DNA of 64,000 nucleotides from Paenibacillus glycanilyticus NBRC 16618 (GCF_004000805.1 NZ_BILY01000006.1:124001-188000); one strand, 5' to 3'; numbered from the stretch's first letter, positions 51,312-60,067 are shown. Numbers and translations: made by a program. The notes: generated from the sequence alone by a model not told the origin.

Positions 51312-51338
51312 AAACCACGCATTTGCGCGGTTTTTTTG
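51312..51338 (+). terminator. Orphan terminator in the galK-padR gap
   Basis: AACCACGCA pairs with TGCGCGGTT (one mismatch), then seven T residues. No gene lies upstream on this strand for over 1 kb, so it may end an unannotated short transcript or antisense reading of galK. Confidence 0.6.
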
Positions 51339-51365
51339 TTAGGCATGTGCCCGATTATTAGTGAC

Positions 51366-51392
51366 AAGGTATTTTGTTTATAAAAGTACCTT
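51366..51392. promoter_or_regulatory. Candidate PadR operator
   Basis: AAGGTATTTT and AAAAGTACCTT form an imperfect inverted repeat that ends on the -35 box of the padR promoter, a place suited to autorepression. Confidence 0.5.
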
Positions 51393-51419
51393 GACAGTCA
51401 CAGTAGTATGCCTTATTAT
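51391..51419 (+). promoter_or_regulatory. Sigma-A promoter of the padR operon
   Basis: TTGACA at 51391-51396, 17 bp spacer, TATTAT at 51414-51419. This is nearly a consensus promoter. Confidence 0.85.
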
Positions 51420-51439
51420 GCAGATATGGAGGTGATTAC

Positions 51440-51769
51440 ATGAGCGAGAACAAAATCACATCCGACCTGCTGAGAGGACATACGGATACGATGGTTTTAA
51501 GGCTCTTGTCCGAAGCTGACCGTTACGGTTACGAGATTGTGAAGCTGATTGCCGAACGTTCGGAAGGCGAGTATGAACTAAAGGAAGCCACCATGTACTC
51601 GAGCTTCCGGAGGCTGGAGGCCGACGGCGACATCGAGTGGTACTGGGGCGATGAATCGCAGGGCGGACGTCGCAAATATTTTAGAATTACCGAAAAGGGC
51701 AAGGAGACTTATACCCGCAACAAAAGCAATTGGGAGTATGCGAAACGCGTGTTAGAAAACCTATTATAA
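51440..51769 (+). CDS. PadR-family transcriptional regulator
   Basis: The 109-residue protein has the PadR winged helix: LLRGHTDTMVLRLLSEADRYGYEIVKLI, ATMYSSFRRLEADGDIEWYW and the wing GGRRKYFRITEKGKETY. It is the short PadR-s2 form. GGAGGTGA precedes the ATG. It heads an operon with a HAAS-domain protein and an ABC exporter and probably represses it until a toxic compound binds. Confidence 0.93.
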   Translation: MSENKITSDLLRGHTDTMVLRLLSEADRYGYEIVKLIAERSEGEYELKEATMYSSFRRLEADGDIEWYWGDESQGGRRKYFRITEKGKETYTRNKSNWEYAKRVLENLL

Positions 51770-51782
51770 GGAGAGATTTGAC

Positions 51783-52652
51783 ATGACAAATCCGAAATTG
51801 AACGATTATCTGAACAGCGTGTTTACCCCATACGACGGGGTGAAAAGCGTTACCGAATTGAAGGCCGACCTGCTTTCCGATTTGCAAGAGCGCTACAACG
51901 AGCTCAAAGCGGAGGGCAAGGACGATGAAACGGCGTTTAAGACGACAATCGAGAGCATTGGCGACATCGAGCAAACGATTCTGGAGGTCGCCAACCTCTC
52001 CCGCTCGCTGGAGCGTCAAGTGATCACCAACTTTAACGGCAGCAGCCTGGCGGACAGCGACTTTGCCGGCGTTAAAGCACATAAGGGACAATTCAAAGGC
52101 AGCGCGCTGCAAGGCTCCGATTTCTCCGGTGCCGATCTGACCGGCAGCTCGTTCAAGAGCAGCGACGTACGCCAAGCGAATTTTGACGGAGCGAACCTGA
52201 CGGACTGCAGCTTCATCGCGCTGGATCTGACGAATGCCAGCTTCAACAAGTCGACCCTTGTGCGCACCAACTTCAGTAAATCGGGGCTGGACGGAGTCAA
52301 ATTTACGGGGGCGAAGCTGACCGACGTTACGTTAACGCTGACGGATCTTAGAAAAACGAAATTCGAAGGCTGTTTATTTGACGGGGTTGATTTCAAATAC
52401 TCCGATCTGACAAAGCAATGCTTTGACGGACAGACGTTTATCGGCGTCAAGTTTGAAAAAGCGGCTTTAACCGAAGCTTCGTTCAAAGGCGCTACGTTTA
52501 AAAACGTCTCGTTCCAGCCTGGTTTTACGTTGACGAAGAAGTACTATCGCATGATCAAAACCGTTAACTTCGACGGCGCAACCATGGATAAATTAACCTT
52601 CGCGCACCTCAAAGGCATGGATGCCGATTTGTCGAAAGTGACCGTTGTTTAA
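51783..52652 (+). CDS. HAAS-like domain fused to pentapeptide repeats
   Basis: The 289-residue protein has an N-terminal helical part (about 1-75) with LNDYLNSVFTPYDGVKSVTEL and DLLSDLQERYNELKAEGKDDETAF, like the HAAS domains found beside PadR regulators. Residues 80-255 are pentapeptide repeats (ADFSGADLTGSSF-like units; for example GSDFSGADLTGSSF and ANFDGANLTDCSF), which should form a right-handed quadrilateral helix. It starts 13 bp after padR and precedes an ABC transporter. The fusion may link the regulator to cell state or protect a target, as Qnr-type repeats do; this is inference. Confidence 0.82.
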   Translation: MTNPKLNDYLNSVFTPYDGVKSVTELKADLLSDLQERYNELKAEGKDDETAFKTTIESIGDIEQTILEVANLSRSLERQVITNFNGSSLADSDFAGVKAHKGQFKGSALQGSDFSGADLTGSSFKSSDVRQANFDGANLTDCSFIALDLTNASFNKSTLVRTNFSKSGLDGVKFTGAKLTDVTLTLTDLRKTKFEGCLFDGVDFKYSDLTKQCFDGQTFIGVKFEKAALTEASFKGATFKNVSFQPGFTLTKKYYRMIKTVNFDGATMDKLTFAHLKGMDADLSKVTVV

Positions 52653-52708
52653 ATAGGCGATTTACCAAGCAAGAATGGCTTCACATACTTTTTTAAGGAG
52701 GTTACCCC

Positions 52709-53470
52709 ATGCAAACCAAGTCTATTCAAGTAAAAGGTCTGCGGAAATCCTACAAGCATCTCGAAGTATTGAAGGGTGTGGATTTCGAGGTAGAGCAGGG
52801 CAGCATCTTCGCTCTTCTCGGATCTAACGGGGCAGGGAAGACAACGGTAGTGAAAATTCTCACCACGCTGCTCGCGCCGGACGGAGGAACCGCAGCCATT
52901 AACGGATTTGATGTCTCGTCGCAGCAGGATGAGGTGCGTCAGGCGATCAGCTTGACCGGACAGTTCGCCGCCGTGGATGAAATCCTGACCGGCCGCGAGA
53001 ACTTGATTATGATCGCCAAGCTGCGATATCTCAAAAATCCCCGCCAGGTCGCGGAAGACATGTTGAAGCGTTTCGGATTAACGGAAGCTGCGGACCGCAG
53101 AGCATCCACTTACTCCGGAGGGATGCGCCGCCGGCTCGACATCGCGCTTAGCCTAGTCGGCAAACCAAAGATCATTTTTCTGGATGAGCCAACGACGGGA
53201 CTTGATCCCGAAGCCCGCATCGAGGTGTGGAAGGTCGTCAAGGAGCTGGCGGACGGCGGAACGACAGTCCTGCTGACTACGCAGTATTTGGAGGAGGCGG
53301 AGCAGTTGGCCGACCGGATTGCCATTCTTCACGAAGGCCGGATTATTGCCAGCGGCACGCTATCGGATTTGAAAAAGCTGTATCCTGCGACAAAGGTAGA
53401 GTATATCGAGAAACAACCGTCGTTAGAGGAAATCTTCCTCTCGATTATCGGCAAAAAGGAGGCTATGTAA
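52709..53470 (+). CDS. ABC transporter ATP-binding protein, DrrA/CcmA type
   Basis: The 253-residue protein has Walker A LLGSNGAGKTTVVKIL (about residues 33-48), the Q-loop region, signature YSGGMRRRLDIAL, Walker B IIFLDEPTTGLDPEAR and the D-loop/H-loop VLLTTQYLEEAEQLADRI. It belongs to the drug or antibiotic exporter class. TAAGGAGGT lies ideally before the ATG. The C-terminal part is shorter than in DrrA. The permease starts directly after its stop. Confidence 0.95.
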   Translation: MQTKSIQVKGLRKSYKHLEVLKGVDFEVEQGSIFALLGSNGAGKTTVVKILTTLLAPDGGTAAINGFDVSSQQDEVRQAISLTGQFAAVDEILTGRENLIMIAKLRYLKNPRQVAEDMLKRFGLTEAADRRASTYSGGMRRRLDIALSLVGKPKIIFLDEPTTGLDPEARIEVWKVVKELADGGTTVLLTTQYLEEAEQLADRIAILHEGRIIASGTLSDLKKLYPATKVEYIEKQPSLEEIFLSIIGKKEAM

Positions 53471-54238
53471 ATGGAAACGGCTAAGAAGCATTTTTTCATC
53501 GACATTAGCGTTATGCTTGGGCGTTCCATGCGCCACATTTTCCGCAGTATGGATACCATCATTACGGTGACCATTACGCCAATCGCCATGATGCTGCTGT
53601 TCGTGTACGTATTTGGCGGCGCCATAAAAACCGGAACGGATAACTACGTGAATTACCTGCTTCCAGGCATCCTCTTGATGGCGATTGCCAGCGGCATAGC
53701 TTACACGGCATTCCGGTTGTTCACCGATGTCCAGAAGGGGATATTCCAGCGGTTTCACACGATGCCGATATCGCGTTCCGCCTTGCTCTGGGGGCATGTC
53801 TTAACATCGCTCGTATCCAATGCTATCTCGGTGGCTGTCATCATTCTAGTCGCGTTAATCATGGGCTTTCGCTCGTCCGCGGGAGTGCTGCCATGGCTTG
53901 CCGTAGCCGGTATCCTCGCTCTGTTTACGCTAGCTTTAACTTGGGTCGCCGCGATAGCCGGATTATCGGCAAAAACGGTTGACGGTGCCAGCGCCTTTTC
54001 CTATCCTCTCATCTTCCTGCCCTTTATCAGTTCGGCATTTGTGCCTACCGAATCGATGCCAACCGTCGTTCGCGTGTTTGCCGAAAACCAGCCAGTGACC
54101 TCCATCGTAGAATCCATCCGTGCTTTGCTTGCAGGCCAGCCTTTACACAACGACATTTGGATCGCTCTTGCCTGGTGTGTCGGAATTATGCTCGTAGCTT
54201 ATGTTTTCGCAATGAGGGTGTACAAAAAGAAGGTGTAA
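53471..54238 (+). CDS. ABC-2 type transporter permease, DrrB type
   Basis: The 255-residue protein has six predicted helices of the ABC-2 family, including IITVTITPIAMMLLFVYVFGGAIKTG, YVNYLLPGILLMAIASGIAYTAF and YPLIFLPFISSAFVPTESMP, a conserved segment of DrrB-like exporters. It forms the channel for the preceding ATPase, likely exporting a drug or peptide. The ribosome site AAAAGGAGG lies inside the end of the ATPase gene, and the ATG follows its stop at once. Confidence 0.93.
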   Translation: METAKKHFFIDISVMLGRSMRHIFRSMDTIITVTITPIAMMLLFVYVFGGAIKTGTDNYVNYLLPGILLMAIASGIAYTAFRLFTDVQKGIFQRFHTMPISRSALLWGHVLTSLVSNAISVAVIILVALIMGFRSSAGVLPWLAVAGILALFTLALTWVAAIAGLSAKTVDGASAFSYPLIFLPFISSAFVPTESMPTVVRVFAENQPVTSIVESIRALLAGQPLHNDIWIALAWCVGIMLVAYVFAMRVYKKKV

Positions 54239-54257
54239 CCGTCTATACAAAAAAAGC

Positions 54258-54307
54258 AAAAAGGCAGGATGGGGTGAAGCACCCTGATCCTGCCTTTTAT
54301 TCTTTTT
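54258..54307. terminator. Intrinsic terminator between ABC operon and MATE gene
   Basis: AAAAGGCAGGAT pairs with ATCCTGCCTTTT, with an inner GGGTG/CACCC stem, then a T-rich tail. It suits both converging units. Confidence 0.9.
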
Positions 54308-54315
54308 TAAATAGC

Positions 54316-55669
54316 TTATTGGACTAAGCTCTCCAAGTCCGGCTGCAATTTATTCCGCAGAATGTACAGCATGATCGCTCCGACGAGGAACGCGACGGTA
54401 TCCGCAATGACAAGCGACCAGACGACTCCGTGGAAGCCGTTCATTTGATTGGCGATATAGAGAACGGGAATTAACGTAACTCCTTGAATGATGGACATAA
54501 TAAATGCGGCGGTTCCTTGCGCTGTTGCTTGGAAGATCCCCGTAAACAACGTGGTCATTCCGGTGATGAACAAGGATAAGAAGGTTACATGCAAAATGTA
54601 ACTGCCCATTTCGATCAACTGCGGATCGTTCGTAAACAAACCAATCAAATGGTCGGAAATCAGATAGACGATAATGCCGAACAAGACGGCTAACGACACG
54701 ATCGTTTTGATCGTAAATCCGATCGTTTCCTTCATGCGCGATTTATTCGCCGTGAAGGTAAAAGCAATAAGCGGCACGACGCCTTCGCATAAGCCCATCA
54801 GAATGAATTCGGGAAACTGCAATAAACGGGATGAAATGCCGTAAGCCGCTACGGACTGATCTCCGTACTCGACCAGATAGTGGTTAAAGATAAGCGACAT
54901 GGCGCCCAGAAAAATACTCATAATAAAAACGGGAACCCCGATTTTGAATACATTGCCCATATATCTCTTTGGTAGCCTTGAACCATTTCATGGAGATCGT
55001 TAGGAATTGGCTCTTTTTCCCCATATGGAAAGCAAAAAACACACACGCAACCAAGTTCGAAACGACCGTGGCAGACGCAACGCCGATCACGTCCCAATGG
55101 AATACGAAGACGACCAAAGCATCCAGAATAATATTGACGACAACGCTTAGAATCATACCGGTCATCGACGTGATAGCCGCGCCCTCCGAGCGTACGATGT
55201 TCTCCAGCGTGAAGAATAAGACAACGATTGGCGAACCGATAAGCATAATCGTGACATAGTCCTTGGTGAATCCGAAGGATTCGGGCGTTGCCCCGAGGCC
55301 ATGGACGATAGGATCGATTAACGGGAGGCCAACCGCAATCACGATAAGACCAAGCACTAAACTGCTGTAGAACGCGAAGGAAGAGACATGCTTGACATCA
55401 TCATATCGTTTCTCTCCCAGCAAACGGGAGATGAAGGTGCCGCTGCCCATGCCGATCAAGTTGCCCAGCGCCATTATAATCGCGAATAAGGGCAAGGTTA
55501 ACGCAAGCGCGGTTAACATGGCGGTATTGTTAAACGTACCGAGGAAGTAGGCATTCAAGATGGAGTAGATTACACTCATCGATGTGCCCAGCATCATCGG
55601 TATGGCGAAGTGAGCTACGGCTTTTGCGACCGGTGCTTTTTCAAAGTAATGGAGGTTTTGCGCATCCAT
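54316..55669 (-). pseudogene. MATE-family efflux transporter split by a frameshift
   Basis: Two overlapping minus-strand frames together encode one MATE transporter of about 450 residues, the normal length. The first ends KEIYGQCIQNRG and the second begins MGNVFKIGVPVFIMSIFLG. Removing one G from the GGG at 54956-54958 restores KEIYGNVFKIGVP without a break. All twelve helices are present, including FAIPMMLGTSMSVIYSILNA and GLCEGVVPLIAF. ATG 55669 or GTG 55678 is the start. The gene is either inactivated, phase-variable through the G run, or the base is a sequencing error. Divergent TetR gene upstream. Confidence 0.8.
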
Positions 55670-55705
55670 CTGGATCACTTCTTTCTTTATGTTTTGTGTT
55701 TACCT

Positions 55706-55785
55706 AACGGTGTTAGATTGAACCTTACAGTGTTAGATGATATCATGAACGTATTAACCTGTAAAGAACAAACTTACACTGTTAG
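55706..55785. promoter_or_regulatory. Three TetR operators in the MATE/tetR divergent region
   Basis: The motif CTWAC-N3-GTTAG occurs three times: CTAACGGTGTTAG (55706-55718), CTTACAGTGTTAG (55726-55738) and CTTACACTGTTAG (55773-55785). The first two are 20 bp apart. The set covers both promoters, predicting repression of the transporter and of tetR. Confidence 0.75.
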
Positions 55786-55803
55786 ATAAAAGGACGGATA
55801 CGG

Positions 55804-56496
55804 ATGAATAAGAAGCAGAAGCAGCCTCAGATTTCGGAGGATAAGATACTGGATGCCTCATGGGAGCTTTTGGGGGAGGATGGGATCGAGAAGTTTAGCA
55901 TGAGGCGGTTGGCCGACCGGCTTGGCATTCAGGCTCCTTCTCTGTACTGGTACTTCAAGAGCAAGCAGAATCTTTATCAGCGTCTGGCCAACCAGGTATC
56001 GAAAATGATTTTGGAGGAGTTCCGCTCCGAAGGGGACTGGAAGGAGCAGCTGGCAGGCCTTGCGGTTACGGTACGGATTGTGCTCCGCCGTTACCCTTGT
56101 TCGACGCAGCTTATGATGATGACGCTGCCCCACGAGCCGGACATCATCCGGTTCACCAACCGCATGCTGCTCTGCGTGGAATCGACGCCGCTTGACCAAG
56201 AGCAGAAATTACAGGCTATTCTTACGGTTATGAACTATGTTTTCTACTTCGTTCTGGACGATTACGAGCATCAGCGCAATGTCTCCGCTATTCTTAAGGA
56301 GCAGGGAGAGATGCCAAGCGGGGAGATGCTTCATCTTCTCGACTCGATGAGCGAGGCGGATGCGGGACTGTTCCGGAGGATGTTCAAAACCGGACTGTTC
56401 GAGTTAATGGGGACGGACGGAGCGTTTGAGTTCGGATTGAAGCTGATTCTGTCGGGAATTGAGCAGGTAATTAAAGAACAGGAGACGGCGCATTAA
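55804..56496 (+). CDS. TetR-family regulator of the MATE transporter
   Basis: The 230-residue protein has the TetR helix-turn-helix ISEDKILDASWELLGEDGIEKFSMRRLADRLGIQAPSLYWYFKSKQNL in residues 10-57 and a C-terminal ligand domain of the TetR_C_1 kind with RIVLRRYPCSTQLMMMT and GLKLILSGIEQVI. It is divergent from the MATE gene, and three matching operators lie between them. It should release DNA when the exported compound binds. The promoter has no overlap with other genes. Confidence 0.92.
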   Translation: MNKKQKQPQISEDKILDASWELLGEDGIEKFSMRRLADRLGIQAPSLYWYFKSKQNLYQRLANQVSKMILEEFRSEGDWKEQLAGLAVTVRIVLRRYPCSTQLMMMTLPHEPDIIRFTNRMLLCVESTPLDQEQKLQAILTVMNYVFYFVLDDYEHQRNVSAILKEQGEMPSGEMLHLLDSMSEADAGLFRRMFKTGLFELMGTDGAFEFGLKLILSGIEQVIKEQETAH

Positions 56497-56509
56497 AGAG
56501 GACGGATGG

Positions 56510-56539
56510 ACAGCCTGCCGCAGCGGCAGGCTGTTTTTC
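56510..56539 (+). terminator. Intrinsic terminator after tetR
   Basis: ACAGCCTGCCG pairs perfectly with CGGCAGGCTGT around CAG, followed by TTTT. Confidence 0.9.
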
Positions 56540-56592
56540 GATTGACCCCATGCAGATTTTCTTGAAAAAAGGGCGTAAGCCTGCTTGCTTTT

Positions 56593-56626
56593 ATTCGATA
56601 TTTAGAATATTATCTAAATATCGAAT
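56593..56626. promoter_or_regulatory. ArsR/SdpR-type operator
   Basis: Two perfect 14-bp arms, ATTCGATATTTAGA and TCTAAATATCGAAT, flank a 6-bp centre, 28 bp before the regulator start. It is the most perfect inverted repeat of the window and fits autorepression. Confidence 0.8.
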
Positions 56627-56653
56627 AGTTACTTCGGGAGGAGTGAGTAAATC

Positions 56654-56920
56654 TTGAATGATGCTTTCAAGGCGTTGTCCGATCCGACAAGACGGCAGAT
56701 TCTTCAAATGCTGAGGGAACAGGATCTGTCCGCCGGACAAATCGCCGACCATTTTAATATTTCCAAGCCAAGCATTTCCCATCATTTGAATTTGCTGAAG
56801 CAAGCCAAGCTGGTGACCGAAGAACGACAGGGACAAAACCGGGTGTACTCGCTGAACATGACCGTTGTGCAGGAAGCAATGGGCTGGTTCCTCGGCATAC
56901 TCGGAACGAAAGGGGACTGA
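56654..56920 (+). CDS. sdpR: ArsR-family autorepressor, SdpR-like
   Basis: The 88-residue protein is a minimal ArsR winged helix: FKALSDPTRRQILQMLREQDLSAGQIADHF, ISKPSISHHLNLLKQAKLV and the wing EERQGQNRVYSLN. Size and sequence match SdpR, which represses the sdpR-sdpI pair. No metal-binding cysteine pair is present. The TTG start at 56654 follows GGGAGGAG. It lies seven bases upstream of the SdpI-like gene behind a perfect operator. In Bacillus, SdpI captures SdpR at the membrane when toxin is present. Confidence 0.9.
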   Translation: MNDAFKALSDPTRRQILQMLREQDLSAGQIADHFNISKPSISHHLNLLKQAKLVTEERQGQNRVYSLNMTVVQEAMGWFLGILGTKGD

Positions 56921-56927
56921 ACGTAAA

Positions 56928-57608
56928 ATGAACGAAACAACGAATCAGACCATACGCTGGGGCAAGCAGGACTGGATTTTGCTCATCGTTAATGCCGTTA
57001 TTTTCGGTATCGTGTTTTTTGTATTCAACCATCAGCTGCCGGATGTCGTTGGCAGTCACTACAATGTCAAGGGCGAGCAGGACGGCACAATGGCCAAATC
57101 TAACATGTGGCTCTTGTACGCGGGTATCGGCATCGTGCTTCCAGTGTTTCTATCGGTAGTACGAAATGTCGATCCTCGCCGTCAGAACTATGCCCGGTTC
57201 AGCGAGTACTACACGCTGATGCGGTGGACGATCAGCCTGTTTATTCACGGGGTGTTCGTGCTGATGATGCTGCAAAATCTCGATTATGATCTGCCTTTCG
57301 TCAATATCGTGTTTGGCGGCCTCGGCATTATGTGGATGATCATCGGCAACCGAATGGGGCAGCTTCGCAGCAATTTCTTTATGGGAATCCGGACGCCGTG
57401 GACGATCACGGATGAGAATAACTGGCGCAGCACGCATCGGCTGGGCGGAAGGTTATGGTTTATTGCGGGGATCCTGATGCTACTAGGAGCATGCCTGCTA
57501 TCGGCCAAGTGGCTCATTGCGGTTCTAATCGTCAGCATGATACTAAGCGTCGTTATCCCGTATCTGTACTCTTATCTGTTGTATGCGGGATCGAAAAAGA
57601 AATCGTAA
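56928..57608 (+). CDS. sdpI: SdpI-family immunity/signalling membrane protein
   Basis: The 226-residue protein has six predicted helices, an N-terminal DUF1648-like part (LPDVVGSHYNVKGEQDGTMAKS) and the SdpI signature GNRMGQLRSNFFMGIRTPWTITDENNW with THRLGGRLWF (about residues 138-175). SdpI gives immunity to the SdpC killing factor and acts as its receptor. No sdpABC toxin genes are visible here, so this may be a defence or envelope-stress module. ATG 56928 lies eight bases after the regulator stop. Confidence 0.92.
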   Translation: MNETTNQTIRWGKQDWILLIVNAVIFGIVFFVFNHQLPDVVGSHYNVKGEQDGTMAKSNMWLLYAGIGIVLPVFLSVVRNVDPRRQNYARFSEYYTLMRWTISLFIHGVFVLMMLQNLDYDLPFVNIVFGGLGIMWMIIGNRMGQLRSNFFMGIRTPWTITDENNWRSTHRLGGRLWFIAGILMLLGACLLSAKWLIAVLIVSMILSVVIPYLYSYLLYAGSKKKS

Positions 57609-57622
57609 ATAAGGGAAATTTA

Positions 57623-57668
57623 AAAGGCAGCTGCCGGGTGATGAATCCGATAGCTGCCTTTATTCGTT
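57623..57668. terminator. Intrinsic terminator between sdpI and tetR2
   Basis: AAGGCAGCT pairs with AGCTGCCTT around a 19-base loop, with a T-rich tail on the plus strand. Confidence 0.75.
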
Positions 57669-57683
57669 TGCTGCATTTGCTGC

Positions 57684-58370
57684 TTAAGAGACCCCGTACG
57701 TAATTTTCCGAACAAGTGAATCCACCTTCTCCGACATCGCTTCATCGTTAATCTGGGCAAGCACGTCTGGCTTGAATAGCTGCTGCTTCTTGATCTGGTA
57801 GTAATCCCAAATAGCGCCCCGAAGCGTGAGATTGTGTCTCATCAAATAATGCGGATCGAGCAGCTTCTGGAACATAAGCTCGTCTTGCAGGATGATAAGC
57901 ATCGCATTCAAATCGTTCATATACCCTTCGGCCATGCCCCGTTCGTAGAACGCCCGAAGCCGCCCGTTGCGGTCACTGATCGATACTTCGATCGAGGCCA
58001 GCAGCTGCGGATAGATTTCGCGCAAATCCTGGAAAAAGGGCTCCGTGCCGTAGTTCGCAATAATAAGCGTCTGCGAGAAGGTGGACTGAAAGCCCTTGAT
58101 ATAAGCCTCGGGGCTTCCTTCCATCAGCTTTGCTTCATCGCAAACTACATACTTAATGTAAAGGTCTGTCAGCCGCTCAATGATCTCGTCGCGGGAAGGA
58201 AAATATTTATATAATGTCGCTTTGGACAGATCCATCGCCTTGGCGATGTCATCCATGCGAAGTCCCTGAAAGCCGTTTGACTTTATGGGATGCAACAGCT
58301 TGGCGACATATTTGTTTTTGGTCGTTTCATCGGTATATCTGCAGCTTTGCGTTTCACCCGTTGTATCCAT
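57684..58370 (-). CDS. TetR-family regulator of the MFS transporter
   Basis: The 228-residue protein has a TetR DNA-binding part with GLRMDDIAKAMDLSKATLYKYFPSRDEIIERL (about residues 36-67) preceded by a somewhat long N terminus. The ligand domain holds FFQDLREIYPQLLASIEVSI and MLIILQDELMFQKLLDPHYLM. It is divergent from the MFS gene with 178 bp between, the usual arrangement for a repressor of its neighbour. Confidence 0.9.
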   Translation of the reverse strand: MDTTGETQSCRYTDETTKNKYVAKLLHPIKSNGFQGLRMDDIAKAMDLSKATLYKYFPSRDEIIERLTDLYIKYVVCDEAKLMEGSPEAYIKGFQSTFSQTLIIANYGTEPFFQDLREIYPQLLASIEVSISDRNGRLRAFYERGMAEGYMNDLNAMLIILQDELMFQKLLDPHYLMRHNLTLRGAIWDYYQIKKQQLFKPDVLAQINDEAMSEKVDSLVRKITYGVS

Positions 58371-58460
58371 AAAGGTTCCAACCTCTCTTCCTATGTAAGA
58401 GTATACACGATTATGCCGGATAATGAAATGAACGAAATAGTCAAACTAAACTAATTTTAT

Positions 58461-58474
58461 GTAAATGAGTTTAC
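58461..58474. promoter_or_regulatory. Candidate TetR operator before the MFS gene
   Basis: GTAAA-TGAG-TTTAC is a short palindrome between the divergent tetR and MFS genes, within an AT-rich stretch that also has CAAACTAAACTA. Low certainty. Confidence 0.35.
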
Positions 58475-58548
58475 TTTGGCTACTTTTTGCAGTATGATCA
58501 TTTCTACAGTAGGCCATTTGGCCATAAGAGATAGGAGAAGAGGAACAA

Positions 58549-60000
58549 ATGAATACATCATCCAGCCAGAATATCCGGTTCTGGCCGATTATGATTGCCA
58601 TATTTTTTGGCGCCTTCCTGAGTATTCTCGGGATCAGCACCATTAATGTCGCGCTTACGATCTTTATGCAGGATTTCCACTCGGACCTAAGCACGGTGCA
58701 GTGGACCTTGACGGGCTTTATGCTTTCCTTGGGAACGATCGCGCCGTTGTCGGGTTATTTGGGGGATAAATTCGGCTACAAGAACGTCTATCTGTATGCC
58801 ATGATCGGGTTTGTTATTTTCTCCTTATTGTGCGGCTTTTCCTGGAATGCCGGTTCGCTGATTGCCTTCCGGATTATCCAAGGCATCTTTACGGGGCTTG
58901 TTATGCCTGCGACCATGACCATTATTTTTCAGATCATTCCGAAGGAAAAACAACCGTTTGCCGTTAGTATCTGGGGCTTGTCCGGCATGCTTGCGCCGGC
59001 ATTTGGCCCTACGCTCAGCGGCTGGCTCATTCAGCAGTTCGACTGGCGCTGGATTTTCTTCATGAACGTGCCAATCGGCATCGTGGCGATCCTGTTTATT
59101 ATCGCGATGATTCCGGATGTTAGAATCGGAACGGCTAAGGTTCTGGATAAGCTTGGCCTTACAACCGTTGTGCTCAGCAGCGTAGCGCTGCTGCTTGCCC
59201 TGAGCGAAGGGCGGCAATGGGGCTGGGATTCCGCAAAGGTGCTTGGCTTGTTTGGTCTCGGAGCGGTTATGCTGGTGCTCTTTATCTGGCATGAGCTTAG
59301 AACGCAGAATCCGTTGCTTAACCTGAGAGTGTTCGGCAACTACCGCTTCTCGATTACGCTGGTAGCCAACACGATTATTACGATCAGCCTGTATTCAGGC
59401 ACCCTGCTTGTTCCGTTATTCCTGCAAAACGTGCAGCAAATCACGCCGATGGACACGGGGCTTATTCTGCTGCCGTCGTCTCTTGTCATGGCGCTGGCGA
59501 TGCCGATTGCCGGCAAGCTGTATCCGCGCGTCGGAGCCAAGTGGATGACGATCGGCGGGCTTGTGCTTATTATTCTCGGCAGCTATGAGATGACTCATCT
59601 GCATACGGACAGCTCGCATTTTTACGTCATTTTCTGGATGGCGGTCCGTAACCTTGGCGTATCGTTTGCCGCTGCCGCAACAAGCACGGCCGGCATGGAA
59701 GAAATTCCGCCGCAAATGGTGGGGCATGCCTCCTCGGTAACCAACTGGGTGCGTAACGTAGGCGGCTCCTTTGCAATCGCCTTGTTCACGTCGCTGCTCG
59801 CTTCCCATACCATTACGCATGTGTCCGATCTGACGCAAGCCGGCACGGAAAACGCAAAGGTCATTCCGCTGTTCGCCTTTACGCTTAGCGTAAATGACGT
59901 CTTTACGATTGCGACTTACATCGCGGTTATCGCGATTCCGTTCACCCTTATCATCCGCAAACAAGCGAAACGTTCCAAAAACGCTGCAGCCGCAGCTTAA
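58549..60000 (+). CDS. DHA2-type MFS drug transporter (EmrB/QacA-like)
   Basis: The 483-residue protein has 14 predicted helices and DHA2 motifs: motif C-like GLSGMLAPAFGPTLSGWLIQ, motif D1 SILGISTINVALTIFMQDFHSD, motif A GYLGDKFGYKNVYL and DWRWIFFMNVPIGIVAI. It should export drugs or metabolites with protons. GAGAAGAGGA precedes the ATG. Divergent TetR gene nearby and a terminator directly after the stop make it a single-gene unit. Confidence 0.95.
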   Translation: MNTSSSQNIRFWPIMIAIFFGAFLSILGISTINVALTIFMQDFHSDLSTVQWTLTGFMLSLGTIAPLSGYLGDKFGYKNVYLYAMIGFVIFSLLCGFSWNAGSLIAFRIIQGIFTGLVMPATMTIIFQIIPKEKQPFAVSIWGLSGMLAPAFGPTLSGWLIQQFDWRWIFFMNVPIGIVAILFIIAMIPDVRIGTAKVLDKLGLTTVVLSSVALLLALSEGRQWGWDSAKVLGLFGLGAVMLVLFIWHELRTQNPLLNLRVFGNYRFSITLVANTIITISLYSGTLLVPLFLQNVQQITPMDTGLILLPSSLVMALAMPIAGKLYPRVGAKWMTIGGLVLIILGSYEMTHLHTDSSHFYVIFWMAVRNLGVSFAAAATSTAGMEEIPPQMVGHASSVTNWVRNVGGSFAIALFTSLLASHTITHVSDLTQAGTENAKVIPLFAFTLSVNDVFTIATYIAVIAIPFTLIIRKQAKRSKNAAAAA

Positions 60001-60001
60001 T

Positions 60002-60040
60002 GAAAAAGCATCATGGCCATTAAGGCTGTGATGCTTTTTT
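60002..60040 (+). terminator. Intrinsic terminator after the MFS gene
   Basis: AAAAAGCATCA pairs with TGATGCTTTTT, with an inner GGCC/GGCT part, followed by T residues. Confidence 0.88.
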
Positions 60041-60067
60041 TGCATCTAAGGAATTTTCCGCGATGTA

